Shown here: positions 39,775 through 48,175 of the stretch, piece by piece | Layout of the letters: every line of letters begins with the position of its first letter | Position numbering within the stretch: position 1 is the first letter of the stretch | Assembly: GCF_000235425.2 (NCBI RefSeq) | Contig: NZ_KI912266.1 | Span: 1,745,686-1,809,685 of the forward strand | DNA: 64,000 nt | Source of the DNA: Pseudofrankia saprophytica | GTDB taxonomy: Bacteria > Actinomycetota > Actinomycetes > Frankiales > Frankiaceae | Direction of reading: 5' to 3' | Translations under genes and position numbers: made by a program | Notes under the pieces: model-generated | Told to the model about the DNA's origin: nothing | Database searches by the model: none | The model's input: only the letters and a program-made list of their open reading frames with translations

Positions 39775-40250
39775 CGACCTCCCTCGCGGCGGTCGTCGCG
39801 CCGGTCGATCGGCCGCCGGTCGTCCAGCTGCTGGTTGCCCCGCGGGCCGCCGTTTCGTCTGCTGTGCCGGCCGGCTGGGGCCTCGCCTGGACGACGGCGG
39901 AACGGCAGTCGGACCCCTCGTGGGGCGCTGGCCCGCCGGCTGGCCCGTCGAACGGCCTCCTGGCCGGTGACCGGCTCGGCAGCCGACGCGGAGTCGGTCA
40001 GCAGGCCCGCCGAGCACAGTTGCTCGACCAGCCGGTCGACGTCGGCGCGTGCTGTGTCCGGCTCGACGTCGAAGTGGTCGAGCAGGGCACGCGTGGCGCT
40101 CGGCCGGTCTCCGCCGTCGAGCAGCACGCGCAGGATGAGAGTGGCCGTAGGGTTCAGCGTCCAGTACCGGCCGGAACGCTGATCCAACAGCGCCGTCCCG
40201 TAGTCGGTGTCGGTCGAGACGACCGACCGGCTCAACGTCAACATGTCCAC
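39771..40250 (-). CDS. Lasso-peptide RRE protein B1 (PqqD-like)
   Basis: RiPP recognition element that binds the precursor leader and presents it to B2. Residues 1-95 of 159 are PqqD-like: [45 protein letters not shown] and the final helix [16 protein letters not shown]. The remaining 65 residues are an Arg/Gly-rich extension not found in typical B1 proteins (about 80-90 aa). They may be disordered or a product of reading past the old stop. GTG 40250 follows GAAGGAG by seven bases. It lies between the cyclase and B2. Confidence 0.88.
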   Translation of the reverse strand: MDMLTLSRSVVSTDTDYGTALLDQRSGRYWTLNPTATLILRVLLDGGDRPSATRALLDHFDVEPDTARADVDRLVEQLCSAGLLTDSASAAEPVTGQEAVRRASRRASAPRGVRLPFRRRPGEAPAGRHSRRNGGPRGNQQLDDRRPIDRRDDRREGGR

Positions 40251-40287
40251 TCCAGCGCTCCTTCCCCACCGATGGGCAGTCCGACGG

Positions 40288-42387
40288 CTACGGGATGTCC
40301 CAGGCGCGTAACCAGACCTCGGCGGCGGCGGTCTGCTGCAGCGCCAGGTGCGGCAGGTCGGGCGCCGGGGTGTATCGGCAGGCCCGCAGCAGCGCCTCCT
40401 CGTCCACGAGCCCGAGCGCGGCCAGCCGCGACCCGGTGAACAGGGCGCGCAGGGCGTCCTGGTTGGTGCGCAGCCCCGCCTCCTCCTCGACCGAGCCTTC
40501 CGCCTTCGTCTGCCGCCGCAGACAGTCCGCCGGCACGTGGAAGCGCATCGCCGCCTTCAGGAGCGGCTTGTACTCCCAGGGCGTGCATCGTTCGGCCGTC
40601 CGCACGGCGAGCGCCGCCTCGACCACCCGGTCGTCGTAGAACGGTGTGGTCAGCGGTGGTCCGGTAGGGGCGGCGAGCTGCGCGAAGCCACGTGCCACGG
40701 CCGCGCCGGCGCGGATCGCGAACAGATCGGCGTGCCTGTCCCGGGTGGGACCGAGCGGCTCGGCCTCCTCGACCGCTTCGGTGAGCGCGGCGCGCAGCAG
40801 CTCCACGGCCCTGGGGGTAAGCCAGGCCGGAATCCGCGGCGGAATCGACCAGTCGAGCTCGGCGACCGGCCGCGGCGACAGGCGCCGAAGACGCCGGCGG
40901 GGATGGGCGCGGGCGCGGCGGCGGTCCGGGCGGGACGCGGGGGCGAGCAGGTCGGCGAGCCAGGTCCGGTAGGAACGCGGGCGCAGCGTCCAGACGCTGG
41001 CGGCGAGTGGCCAGCGGCCCTGCGCGCGCAGGGCGCGCAGCCGCGCGTACGCGGCCAGTGGGTGGCCGAGAGCGAGGCCGGCCAGGCAGTTCGGCGATCC
41101 CTGCGCCACCTCGTCGCCGCCGAGGCCGCACAGGTGCAGCCTGGGTCGGTGGCGGCCGGCGAGGCGGAGCCCGGCGAGCAGCTTCGCGCGGTCGATCACC
41201 CCGATGAACGGGCGGTCGAGCGGCTCGCCGGCCAGGCCGATCCCGTCGTAGACCAGCGGGACGCGCTCGCGGGGGAGCAGCTCGAAGGCGCCTGGCGAGC
41301 CGTCGGCGGCGCCGGGCAACGCCGCGCGCGCGAGGGCGGCCCAGGCGGCGTCCTCGTCCGCCGGGTCACGTCCCACCCCGGTGTAGGGGACGACCGTCGC
41401 CGCCCCGGCGGCGGCGAGGAAACACAGGGCGGTGGAGTCCAGCCCGCCGGACAGGTCGGCGGTGACGGTGCCGCCAGCCGCCGTACGGAAACCCACGGCC
41501 TCGACCAGGGCACGGCGCAGCGCCGCCGCGCCCACGCGGCCGTCGAGCTCCGGTTTCGGCGCGTGCCACCAGCGCCGATGGGTCGCGGCCGGCCCGGCGG
41601 TGCCCGGCGGGTCGACGCGTAGCCAGTGGTCGGGCGGGACGGCGGTCAGGCCCAGCCACAGCGGCCGGTCGTCGAGCGGGTGCGGGGCGACCGGATCGAC
41701 CAGGCAGAGCGCGAGCGCGGTGAGATCGAGATCAGGGCGATCCCCACTGAGGGCCATGACGACGTCCGCGCGGTCTCCCGCGACGACCGCGCCGTCGAGA
41801 CGGCTGCCGTCGAGACGGTTTCCGCCGGGGCAGCCTGGGACGGGGGAGGCGCTCAGCCCGGCATGGAAGACGCGGCGCAGGCCGGAGGCCGTGCCCTGGA
41901 CCCGGCCGTGGCCGTCGATCTCCGCGACCAGGTGAAAACTGCCGGGCAGCTCGTTCGCCAGCTGGTCGAGGTCGGCGACGTCCCTGACGCGCGCGAGCCG
42001 GTCCGCGAGCTCACCGGGGCCGATCGGAACGTCGCCGATCAGTGCGAGCCGCGACCGGCCGACGGCCGCGTGCACGATGCCAGCAGCGGTGCTGGCGGCG
42101 GCGCCGGTGCGAGCAGCGGTGACACTGCCGGCGCGGGTGCCAGCAGCGGTGCCGGTGCCGGTGGCCGCGGTGGCGCTGTCGGCCGTGGTGGTCGCGCTGG
42201 CGGCCCATCGGCCGATCAGCCAGGGTCGGCCGGAGCCACGTCGCACTGCCGCGACGGTGTCGTCCGCGGCCAGCACGGCGGCGCCGAGGGCGCCGCCGGC
42301 GGGCGTGTCCGGAAGGACGGCGAACCACGGCGCGCCCGGCGCGAGCACCCGAGGCGTCCGCGGCATCGCGCGGGTCAGAGTCGTCAT
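40288..42387 (-). CDS. Lasso-peptide macrolactam synthetase (C protein, asparagine synthase-like)
   Basis: Adenylates the side-chain carboxylate of the core acceptor (here predicted Asp8) and closes the ring on the N-terminal amine. The 699-aa product has a degenerate glutaminase-like N-terminal half and a synthetase half with the PP-loop SGGLDST at residues 313-319. LHLCGLGGDEVAQGSPN and PLLKAAMRFHVP follow later. An Ala/Thr/Gly-rich insert at residues 63-103 looks like a slippage expansion. It is the first gene after the precursor, separated by a terminator hairpin. Identification is firm from family and cluster context. Confidence 0.92.
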   Translation of the reverse strand: MTTLTRAMPRTPRVLAPGAPWFAVLPDTPAGGALGAAVLAADDTVAAVRRGSGRPWLIGRWAASATTTADSATAATGTGTAAGTRAGSVTAARTGAAASTAAGIVHAAVGRSRLALIGDVPIGPGELADRLARVRDVADLDQLANELPGSFHLVAEIDGHGRVQGTASGLRRVFHAGLSASPVPGCPGGNRLDGSRLDGAVVAGDRADVVMALSGDRPDLDLTALALCLVDPVAPHPLDDRPLWLGLTAVPPDHWLRVDPPGTAGPAATHRRWWHAPKPELDGRVGAAALRRALVEAVGFRTAAGGTVTADLSGGLDSTALCFLAAAGAATVVPYTGVGRDPADEDAAWAALARAALPGAADGSPGAFELLPRERVPLVYDGIGLAGEPLDRPFIGVIDRAKLLAGLRLAGRHRPRLHLCGLGGDEVAQGSPNCLAGLALGHPLAAYARLRALRAQGRWPLAASVWTLRPRSYRTWLADLLAPASRPDRRRARAHPRRRLRRLSPRPVAELDWSIPPRIPAWLTPRAVELLRAALTEAVEEAEPLGPTRDRHADLFAIRAGAAVARGFAQLAAPTGPPLTTPFYDDRVVEAALAVRTAERCTPWEYKPLLKAAMRFHVPADCLRRQTKAEGSVEEEAGLRTNQDALRALFTGSRLAALGLVDEEALLRACRYTPAPDLPHLALQQTAAAEVWLRAWDIP

Positions 42388-42626
42388 CTGCTCGTCAGCC
42401 GATCCTTTCCGGGCCAGGTGCCTAGAGGGCCGGAGGCTGTTGTCCCCGGGTCGCTAACAGCTCGTACTCCTGTCCGTCCTCTTCTTCGCGTTCTTGGTGC
42501 CAACTCCTTCTTTCCCCTTAGTTCAACGGAGAGCTCGCGTGGCCCGCTGGAATCTTCCGTTCCATGGAGGAAGGGGCCTTCGGGCCCTGAGGACGAATCC
42601 TGGTTTCGGTGGAATCGGCGTGAAAA

Positions 42627-42665
42627 GAACTGGCGGGCCGGCCGCGATGGCCGGCCCGCCAGTTC
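42627..42665 (-). terminator. Intrinsic terminator/attenuator between lasso precursor and cyclase
   Basis: A perfect 17-bp stem (GAACTGGCGGGCCGGCC pairs with GGCCGGCCCGCCAGTTC) has a 5-nt loop and is followed on the minus strand by TTTT. Partial termination here would give excess precursor transcript over the enzymes, a usual arrangement in RiPP clusters. Confidence 0.85.
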
Positions 42666-42756
42666 GTGGCAGGTTCCGTGGTGTGTCAGGTGTCAGGTGT
42701 CAGGCGCCAGATGCCCGATGCCAGGGTTCAGGCGTCGATGGCGTCGACGAGGTCCG

Positions 42757-42942
42757 TCACCAGCCGCCTCCGCCTCCGCCGATGATGATCACACCGCCGC
42801 CTCCACCGCCGCCGGGGCCGCGGGGGTAGCCACCCCAGAAGCTGCGCCAAAGCCAGTCACGACCCCAGCCAAACCGGCCACCGGTCACCTCGGCGAACGA
42901 GCCGGCACCGTCCAGTTCGGGCATCTCGTAACGAGCCTTCAT
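42757..42942 (-). CDS. Lasso-peptide precursor with unusually long Gly-rich core
   Basis: The 61-aa peptide is directly upstream of the cyclase. Its leader, MKARYEMPELDGAGSFAEVT plus Gly, carries the actinobacterial YxxPxLxxxGxFxxxT recognition pattern (Tyr5, Pro8, Leu10, Gly14, Phe16, Thr20). Thr20 sits at -2, so the core should begin at Gly22. Core residues 1-8 are GRFGWGRD, giving Gly1-Asp8 ring closure. The rest runs WLWRSFWGGYPRGP, then GGGGGGGVIIIGGGGGGW to the stop. A 40-residue core with such a tail is far longer than usual (about 15-25). GGGAG lies nine bases before ATG 42942. A longer in-frame reading from 43077 lacks leader features. Confidence 0.85.
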   Translation of the reverse strand: MKARYEMPELDGAGSFAEVTGGRFGWGRDWLWRSFWGGYPRGPGGGGGGGVIIIGGGGGGW

Positions 42943-43077
42943 AGGGCAAAACTCCCATCGGTCGCTGTCGGGGCCCATCGGGCGCATGTCGTCCGGGCTG
43001 TACCCAGTGGTGTCCGGGCCGCGCCGGTGGCATGGCCGCGGTGGGCGGCCAAAGCCTGGTCGGTGCTTCGTCGACAT

Positions 43078-43111
43078 GTTCGTGAGCCGTGAGCCGCTTG
43101 TTCGTGAGTCG
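43078..43111 (-). promoter_or_regulatory. Direct repeats spaced 22 bp, possible SARP site
   Basis: GTTCGTGAGCCG (43078) and GTTCGTGAGTCG (43100) repeat with exactly 22-bp spacing, with a third CGTGAG between them at 43088. SARP regulators bind direct repeats spaced by multiples of 11 bp, and a SARP gene is adjacent. The site lies about 135 bp upstream of the lasso precursor. The rest of the 514-bp gap 42943-43456 shows no gene. Confidence 0.45.
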
Positions 43112-43456
43112 CATATTCGGGGCCGCCGGGCGGGTTCACCGGAGCGGTGGGCCTGCGCCCGCTGGCTCGAAGGGCCGTTCGCCCGGGCCGTTCGCCAGAA
43201 CGCCGGTCACTGAACCGGCGGCGACGGTCCGGCTCGGCGTGGGCGTCGATGCCCGCCGCGTCCGCCGCGCCCTGGCCCCGATGTCGGCGAGTGGGCTTTC
43301 CGCTCGCCTCTCCGGCAGCCCCGGGGCATCAGCGGCGCTCGCCGTGCCCTTCCTGCGCCCTTGCCTCCAGAATCTCTCGTGAGTTCCGCGTCCAGATCGC
43401 CACGTCGGCGGCCTAGCTAGGCACTGCCCAGCATCGGTTCAGCCCCGGTTCATCGC

Positions 43457-44437
43457 TCACCGTGGCGATCCGCGGCGGTGCCGCCTGGCCGGCGGCGGGC
43501 CGGCGTGGGCGGGCCGCGCGTCGGCGTGGGCGGGCCGCGGGCCGGACAGCTCCGTGGCGGCCGGCCCGCCGGTGCCGCGCAGGATGCGCTGGTGCAGGGC
43601 ACGCAGGTCCTCGCCCGGCTCGATGCCGAGCCGCTCGGTGAGGGTCCGGTAGACCGCCTGGTAGGCGCGCAACGCCTCGGCCCGCCGGCCGTCCTGGTCG
43701 AGCGCGACCAGGAGCTGGCCCCACAGCCGCTCCCTGGTCGGGTGCTCGATGGTCAGCGCGCGCAGCGCCGGCAGCACCAGTCCGTGTTGGCCGAGCCGCA
43801 GGCGGGCGTCGGCCAGGTTCTCCCAGGCGTTCCAGCGCAGCTCCTCGAGCCGGGCGGTCTCGGCGACCGCGAGGTCGGCGGGCAGGTCGTCATACGGCCG
43901 GCCACGCCAGAGCTTCAGCGCCTGCTCGAGCAGCCGGACGGCCCGGGCCGGATCTCCTTCGGCGAGGGCATCGTCGCCAGCACGGGCCCCCGCGTCGAAC
44001 AGGTCGACGTCCAGCTCGCCAGGTGCCAGCCGGATGGCGTACTCGCCGTCCCGGCTGGCTATGCGGCCGGGCCTGTGCGCCGCGGTCGGCGGATCGTGAC
44101 CCGCCGACGTGCTCGCCGTCGGCGGCGGTGAGGGCAACGCATGGCGCAGCTCGGAGACGTACGTCTTGATGTTGCCGAGCGCGGAGCGTGGGGGGTCGTC
44201 CTCCCACAGCGCCACGCCGATCTGCTCGGTGCCCACCCAGGAGCCCGCGTGCAACAGGAGCAGGGACAACAGGCGACGTCTCTTGCGCTGGCCGATGAAC
44301 ACGGGCGTTCCGTCGGCCGCCGAGACCTCCAGCGGCCCCAGGGCGCCGAACCGGGCCACGTCCAGACCCACCTCCGCGCCGCCGTCATCGCGATGATCGC
44401 CGGCGATGACAGCGGCTGCGGTCGCGGCTGTATGCAT
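43457..44437 (-). CDS. SARP-family transcriptional regulator
   Basis: The 326-aa Streptomyces-antibiotic-regulatory-type protein has an OmpR-like winged helix at about residues 25-110 (FGALGPLEV ... GQRKRRRLLSLLLLHAGSWVGTEQIGVALWEDDPP). A bacterial transcriptional activation domain follows, with YAIRLAPGELDVDLFD, LWRGRPYDDLPAD and ALRAYQAVYRTLTERLGIEPGEDLRALHQRIL. ATG 44437 follows GGGGGACAG; GTG 44488 is an alternative. It lies upstream of and on the same strand as the lasso genes, so it is the likely cluster activator. The C-terminal 35 residues are Ala/Pro/Arg-rich. The 400-bp gap to the next gene (44438-44840) shows no coding sequence. Confidence 0.85.
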   Translation of the reverse strand: MHTAATAAAVIAGDHRDDGGAEVGLDVARFGALGPLEVSAADGTPVFIGQRKRRRLLSLLLLHAGSWVGTEQIGVALWEDDPPRSALGNIKTYVSELRHALPSPPPTASTSAGHDPPTAAHRPGRIASRDGEYAIRLAPGELDVDLFDAGARAGDDALAEGDPARAVRLLEQALKLWRGRPYDDLPADLAVAETARLEELRWNAWENLADARLRLGQHGLVLPALRALTIEHPTRERLWGQLLVALDQDGRRAEALRAYQAVYRTLTERLGIEPGEDLRALHQRILRGTGGPAATELSGPRPAHADARPAHAGPPPARRHRRGSPR

Positions 44438-44840
44438 CGACGCTGTCCCCCAACCCGCACCGATGATGGCGCGCACACGACTGGTCACGCACTGTGGCCA
44501 TGTTGCGCTGTCTACCCGCTCCTATCTCCGCCAGACGGCCGCCTCGGCTCGAAACGACCATCCCCCGCAGAGGGTGACCAAGTGGTCCCGGTAACAGGGT
44601 GGGTGACACCGGACAGGTCCGGGCACATCGACTGCCAGGCGCCCGAGCCGTCAGAGGTTGCATGCTGGTGGGTGAGCGGCGGTTCGCTAGGCGGGCACCG
44701 CGCGGGGCGGGTCGCCGGTGGGCGGAGTTCGCCCCGCTCCGCCCCACTAGGCCCCGTTCCGCCCCGCGCCGTCAGGCGCCTCGGCGGGTGGTGACAGGTG
44801 GCGGCGGGCCATGACGGTAACGGCGGGTGGTGGAGGCAAG

Positions 44841-45767
44841 ATGTGCCAGATGTTCGCGCTGACCAGCGGAGCGCAGCCGATCGAAGCAACGTTCTGGCTG
44901 CTCGACGCTCCGGACAGCGAGCGGGCGCGAACGTCGCGATCCCCTGACGGCGCCGGCATCGCGACGTTCGCGCCGGATGGCACCCCCCGCGTCATCAAAC
45001 AACCGATCACCGAGCGCGCCGGCGCGGAGTTCGCCCACCAGCCGCGAACCGTCGTCTCGTCGACGTTCATCGCCCACGTGCGGCACGCGTCCACAGGACG
45101 CGCCAACCTGGCCAACACCCACCCTTTTCAGTACGGGAACCGGGTCTTCGCCCACAACGGGGTGATCGAGGACCTGGGCCGACTGGACGCTCACCTCGGC
45201 AACGACCGTGCGCTGGTCCAGGGCGACACCGACTCGGAGCGATACTTCGCGCTGATCAACCGGGAGATCGCGGCCGCGGACGGCGACGTCGGATCGGGCA
45301 TCGTCGCCGCCGCCCGGTGGATCGCGGCGAACCTGCCGCTCTACTCGATCAACATGGTGATGGCCACCGCGGACGAGCTCTGGGCGCTGCGTTACCCGGA
45401 CACGAACCGGCTCTACGCGCTGTGCCGTGAGCCGGGCGGTCGCCACCAGCGCCACCTCGACCACGCGAGCCCGTTCAGCGAGATCAGGGCCCGGTCCTTC
45501 GACCTGGCCGACCGGCCGGCGGTGGCGGTGGAAAGCGAGCGGATGGACGAGGACCCTTCCTGGCGCCTGATGGCGTCCGGCGAGCTGCTCCACGTCGCCC
45601 CCGACCTGACGGTCACCTCCCGGGTGGTCCTGGCGATCCCGCCGGCCCACCAGCTCTCCCTCGACGACCTGCGCCCCGAGGCCGCCTTGTCCCAGACCAT
45701 CAACGTCTCGCCGGCCGACGTCGACGCCGACGTCGAGGTCGAGGTCGAGTCGGCGGCGACGGCATAG
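44841..45767 (+). CDS. Class II glutamine amidotransferase
   Basis: Ntn-type amidotransferase of the YafJ/Egt-like group, 308 aa. Start 44841 is fixed by the catalytic Cys directly after Met (MCQMFALTSG) and by GGAGG five bases upstream. Other family motifs are IAHVRHAST, NTHPFQYGNRVFAHNGVIED with the oxyanion Asn, and QGDTDSERYFALI. It releases ammonia from glutamine, but no synthetase partner is adjacent, so the acceptor is unknown. The C-terminal 25 residues are Asp/Val/Glu-rich. It is divergent from the SARP gene. Confidence 0.87.
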   Translation: MCQMFALTSGAQPIEATFWLLDAPDSERARTSRSPDGAGIATFAPDGTPRVIKQPITERAGAEFAHQPRTVVSSTFIAHVRHASTGRANLANTHPFQYGNRVFAHNGVIEDLGRLDAHLGNDRALVQGDTDSERYFALINREIAAADGDVGSGIVAAARWIAANLPLYSINMVMATADELWALRYPDTNRLYALCREPGGRHQRHLDHASPFSEIRARSFDLADRPAVAVESERMDEDPSWRLMASGELLHVAPDLTVTSRVVLAIPPAHQLSLDDLRPEAALSQTINVSPADVDADVEVEVESAATA

Positions 45768-45973
45768 CGGATACCCGCCGCCGCCCCGCCCCGCCGCGCG
45801 TCGCCTGCCGCCCGCCGTCCCGTCGCCGCCCCGCCGCCGGTCCGAGCCTGCTCGGACCGGCCGTCGGCGCGCGCTCAGAAGTTTCTTCCGAGTTTCTCCT
45901 GTTTCGTCTCAACGTCCCCAGACGAATGGCGCGTTGATACGAGTGTGGCAACCGTGCCGCAGAGGAGGACGCA

Positions 45974-46864
45974 ATGACGATGTCCGACCTACCGGGGCGA
46001 CAGTCGGCCAACGGTCGAACCATCCGAACCGCTCGAACCCGCTGGAGAATGCGCCTGACCGGGCTTGTTCTGCTGATCGTCGGCGCCGTGGCCCTGGTTC
46101 CGATGGAGGGGGCGCTGGCAGCCGACAATGCATTCCAGCCGACACTCCCGGGAGCGGAGTCCGCAATCAGGGCGGCGTACGCGCAGGCGTTCACCGGTGG
46201 TGGGGACCAGGCGCACGCCCTCGCCGCGGTGGATGACGGCCCGGCGCTGGCCGGCACCCTGGCACTGGCGGCGCAGAACTTCCCGCAGGCTGTCGAGACC
46301 GCGCAGGTGACCGTCAGCAACGTCACCTTCAATAACCTGTTCAACGCGAAAGTGCGTTTCCACATCACCTACCAGGGTGGCGCCGACTTCGGCGAGCGGG
46401 ACGGCACCGCCGTGTTCGTCAACCTCAAGTGGAAGGTCAGTCGGGAAACGTACTGCACCGTGATGGGCTGGGCCGGCGCCACCTGCCCGCCCAGGGCTGG
46501 ACTTCCGCCGCTGAATCCGGCCGCGGCACAGAACGCCATCCGGCAGGCCTACGCGCAGGCGTTCACCGGCGGCCAGGACCCGGCGGTCGTGCTCGCGGCG
46601 ATCGAGGGCGGCCAGGGGCTGGCCGGAACACTGGCACAGGCGGCCCAGAACTATCCCGACATCGTCGCCTCGTCCACGGTGACCACAAGCGACATCGTTT
46701 TCACCGATCCGTGGCATGCGTGGGTTCGCTACCACATCAGCTACCAGGGCGGCGGCCTCGGCAGCACCGGCACTGCGGTGATCTCCGACGGCCACTGGAA
46801 GGTCAGCCGGGCCACGTACTGCTCGGTGGCGAGCCTGCTGGGAGCTGTCTGCCCGGCTCCCTGA
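45974..46864 (+). CDS. Secreted protein with two tandem MTB12-like domains
   Basis: The 296-aa exported protein has a basic start, a hydrophobic helix and a cleavage site near GALAADN. Two homologous domains of about 115 residues follow: each begins with (A)IRxAYAQAFTGG, continues with ALAGTLAxAAQNxP and xYHIxYQGG, and ends WKVSRxTYC ... GAxCP with a Cys pair. The fold and the WKVSR ending resemble the low-molecular-weight antigen MTB12 family (NTF2-like); this is a moderate-confidence assignment. GAGGAGGAC precedes the ATG. The function is unknown. The gap 45768-45973 holds only GC-rich sequence. Confidence 0.75.
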   Translation: MTMSDLPGRQSANGRTIRTARTRWRMRLTGLVLLIVGAVALVPMEGALAADNAFQPTLPGAESAIRAAYAQAFTGGGDQAHALAAVDDGPALAGTLALAAQNFPQAVETAQVTVSNVTFNNLFNAKVRFHITYQGGADFGERDGTAVFVNLKWKVSRETYCTVMGWAGATCPPRAGLPPLNPAAAQNAIRQAYAQAFTGGQDPAVVLAAIEGGQGLAGTLAQAAQNYPDIVASSTVTTSDIVFTDPWHAWVRYHISYQGGGLGSTGTAVISDGHWKVSRATYCSVASLLGAVCPAP

Positions 46865-47127
46865 TCCGGCTCCCTGATCTTCAGATGACTCCCGAGCGAA
46901 GCGCCGGTGGCGGCCCCTGGGTGCCGCCACCGGCGTCGGGAGGGCGGCTGGCGCGGCGGCGTGAACCGGAACGCGTACGGGACCGCGCCGAGGCCGGCGG
47001 ACGAACCGGAACGCTGACTGGAATACTGGTGGACGACCAGCCGTCGGCCGCCGTGCCGACGGTGTCGCGGGACGAAGGCGGCCATGCCCGAGCTTGCTCG
47101 GCGCCGGTACCGTCGGACCGCCGGTCG

Positions 47128-47214
47128 GGAGGGCTCGCCTAGTGGCCGATGGCGGCGGTCTTGAAAACCGCTATGGGGGCAACCTCATCGTGGGTTCGAA
47201 TCCCACGCCCTCCG
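47128..47214 (+). tRNA. tRNA-Ser (UGA)
   Basis: The acceptor GGAGGGC/GCCCTCC, anticodon stem GCGGT/ACCGC with loop CTTGAAA (anticodon TGA), a long variable arm and T-arm GTGGGTTCGAATCCCAC form a complete class II tRNA. No CCA is encoded. Confidence 0.96.
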
Positions 47215-47418
47215 CTCGTGACCTGCACGTTTGCGTTCTTGCGAGGCCGGCTCGGCGCCCTGAAGATCGTTGTGGGTGTCAGGTGGGCGTGGGAGTGTGC
47301 GTCGAACGCGGGATTGCGTTCGCCACGGCGAGGGTGGCGCGTCGCCCATCATCTGACCGACCACCATGACCTGAGCTGCGCGTACCGCCACCACCATCCC
47401 CCGTGGGTCGCCAGATAG

Positions 47419-47748
47419 GTCGACAACGGGGCAGGCCTGCGAACCGGGGGCAACGGTCTGGACGGCCAGCTCGCCGCCCACGCACACCGGACCGGCCTCG
47501 ACCTGGTCGAGGTGTTCGTCGACCGCGACACGACCGCTAGCCAAAGCGACAGGCACGGCCTGGCCCTCACTGTCGACGCGATCACCCTTCACCCGAACGC
47601 GCTGCTCATGATCCCCGACCTGTCGCACCTGCCCACCGGGCCGGCCGCCGGGGTGCCGTCCGACGAGTGGCTCACCAGCGTGGTGCACGAGATCCGTACG
47701 GTGAGTCCCGCCCGCACCCACCCCTCGACCGGGGCGTCGTCCCCTTGA
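47419..47748 (+). pseudogene. Possible resolvase-like gene remnant after tRNA-Ser
   Basis: The plus frame reads LAAHAHRTGLDLVEVFVDRD, then TTASQSDRHGL and NALLMIPDLSHL, a pattern like the N-terminal domain of serine recombinases (helix, strand, D-x-S-x-S region, DLDRL-like strand). The reading frame extends upstream of the first start codon (GTG 47512), and a stop lies at 47416, so the 5' part is missing. The family assignment is weak. It may be debris of an element that used the tRNA-Ser. Confidence 0.35.
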
Positions 47749-48175
47749 GGCCGAGCCGATGCTGTCAGTCCCGGCGGGCCGAGCCCGGCTGACCGCCGGG
47801 CGAGAGCCTGTTCAGGGTGACCAGCTACCGGCGGCCAGGCACCGGCCGCCGAAATCCACGGAGGCACCGCACACCGCCGCATCGTCGAGTTCCGCCGCCG
47901 GACATCACCGCCGCCTGATCGCCGTCTCATGGACGAGGGCAACCTTCAGCTGGAGTGTCCCGACCGGCCAGCGTCGCCCGATCGGTCGCGAGCTGGTCGG
48001 CCTCACCGCTGATGACCTCGCCGGCAGCAGGACGAACACGTCCTGGCCCGGCTAGCGACCCAGACCGCCGACCGTGCCCTCACCATCAGCAGCCTCCTTG
48101 AATCCTTGTGAGAAAGGCACTCACGCCCGCGGCGTGTCGGCGATGCTGGGCCAGGTGCCAATCCGGAAGGAACCC
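47749..48175. other. Decayed stretch without an intact gene
   Basis: No full gene is visible. Just before 48112 the plus strand reads DEHVLARLATQTADRALTIS and ends in a stop, but the frame has stops a few codons upstream. This looks like another broken gene end. Together with the remnant before it, about 750 bp after tRNA-Ser appears degraded. Confidence 0.4.

Noticed and set aside
42757-43077. Longer version of the lasso precursor starting at 43077
   Set aside because: The extra 45 residues lack leader motifs. The YxxPxL leader begins right after ATG 42942, which has a ribosome site.
47185-47721. 178-aa minus-strand frame overlapping tRNA-Ser
   Set aside because: Its C-terminus is read through the tRNA gene and the rest has no protein-like pattern.
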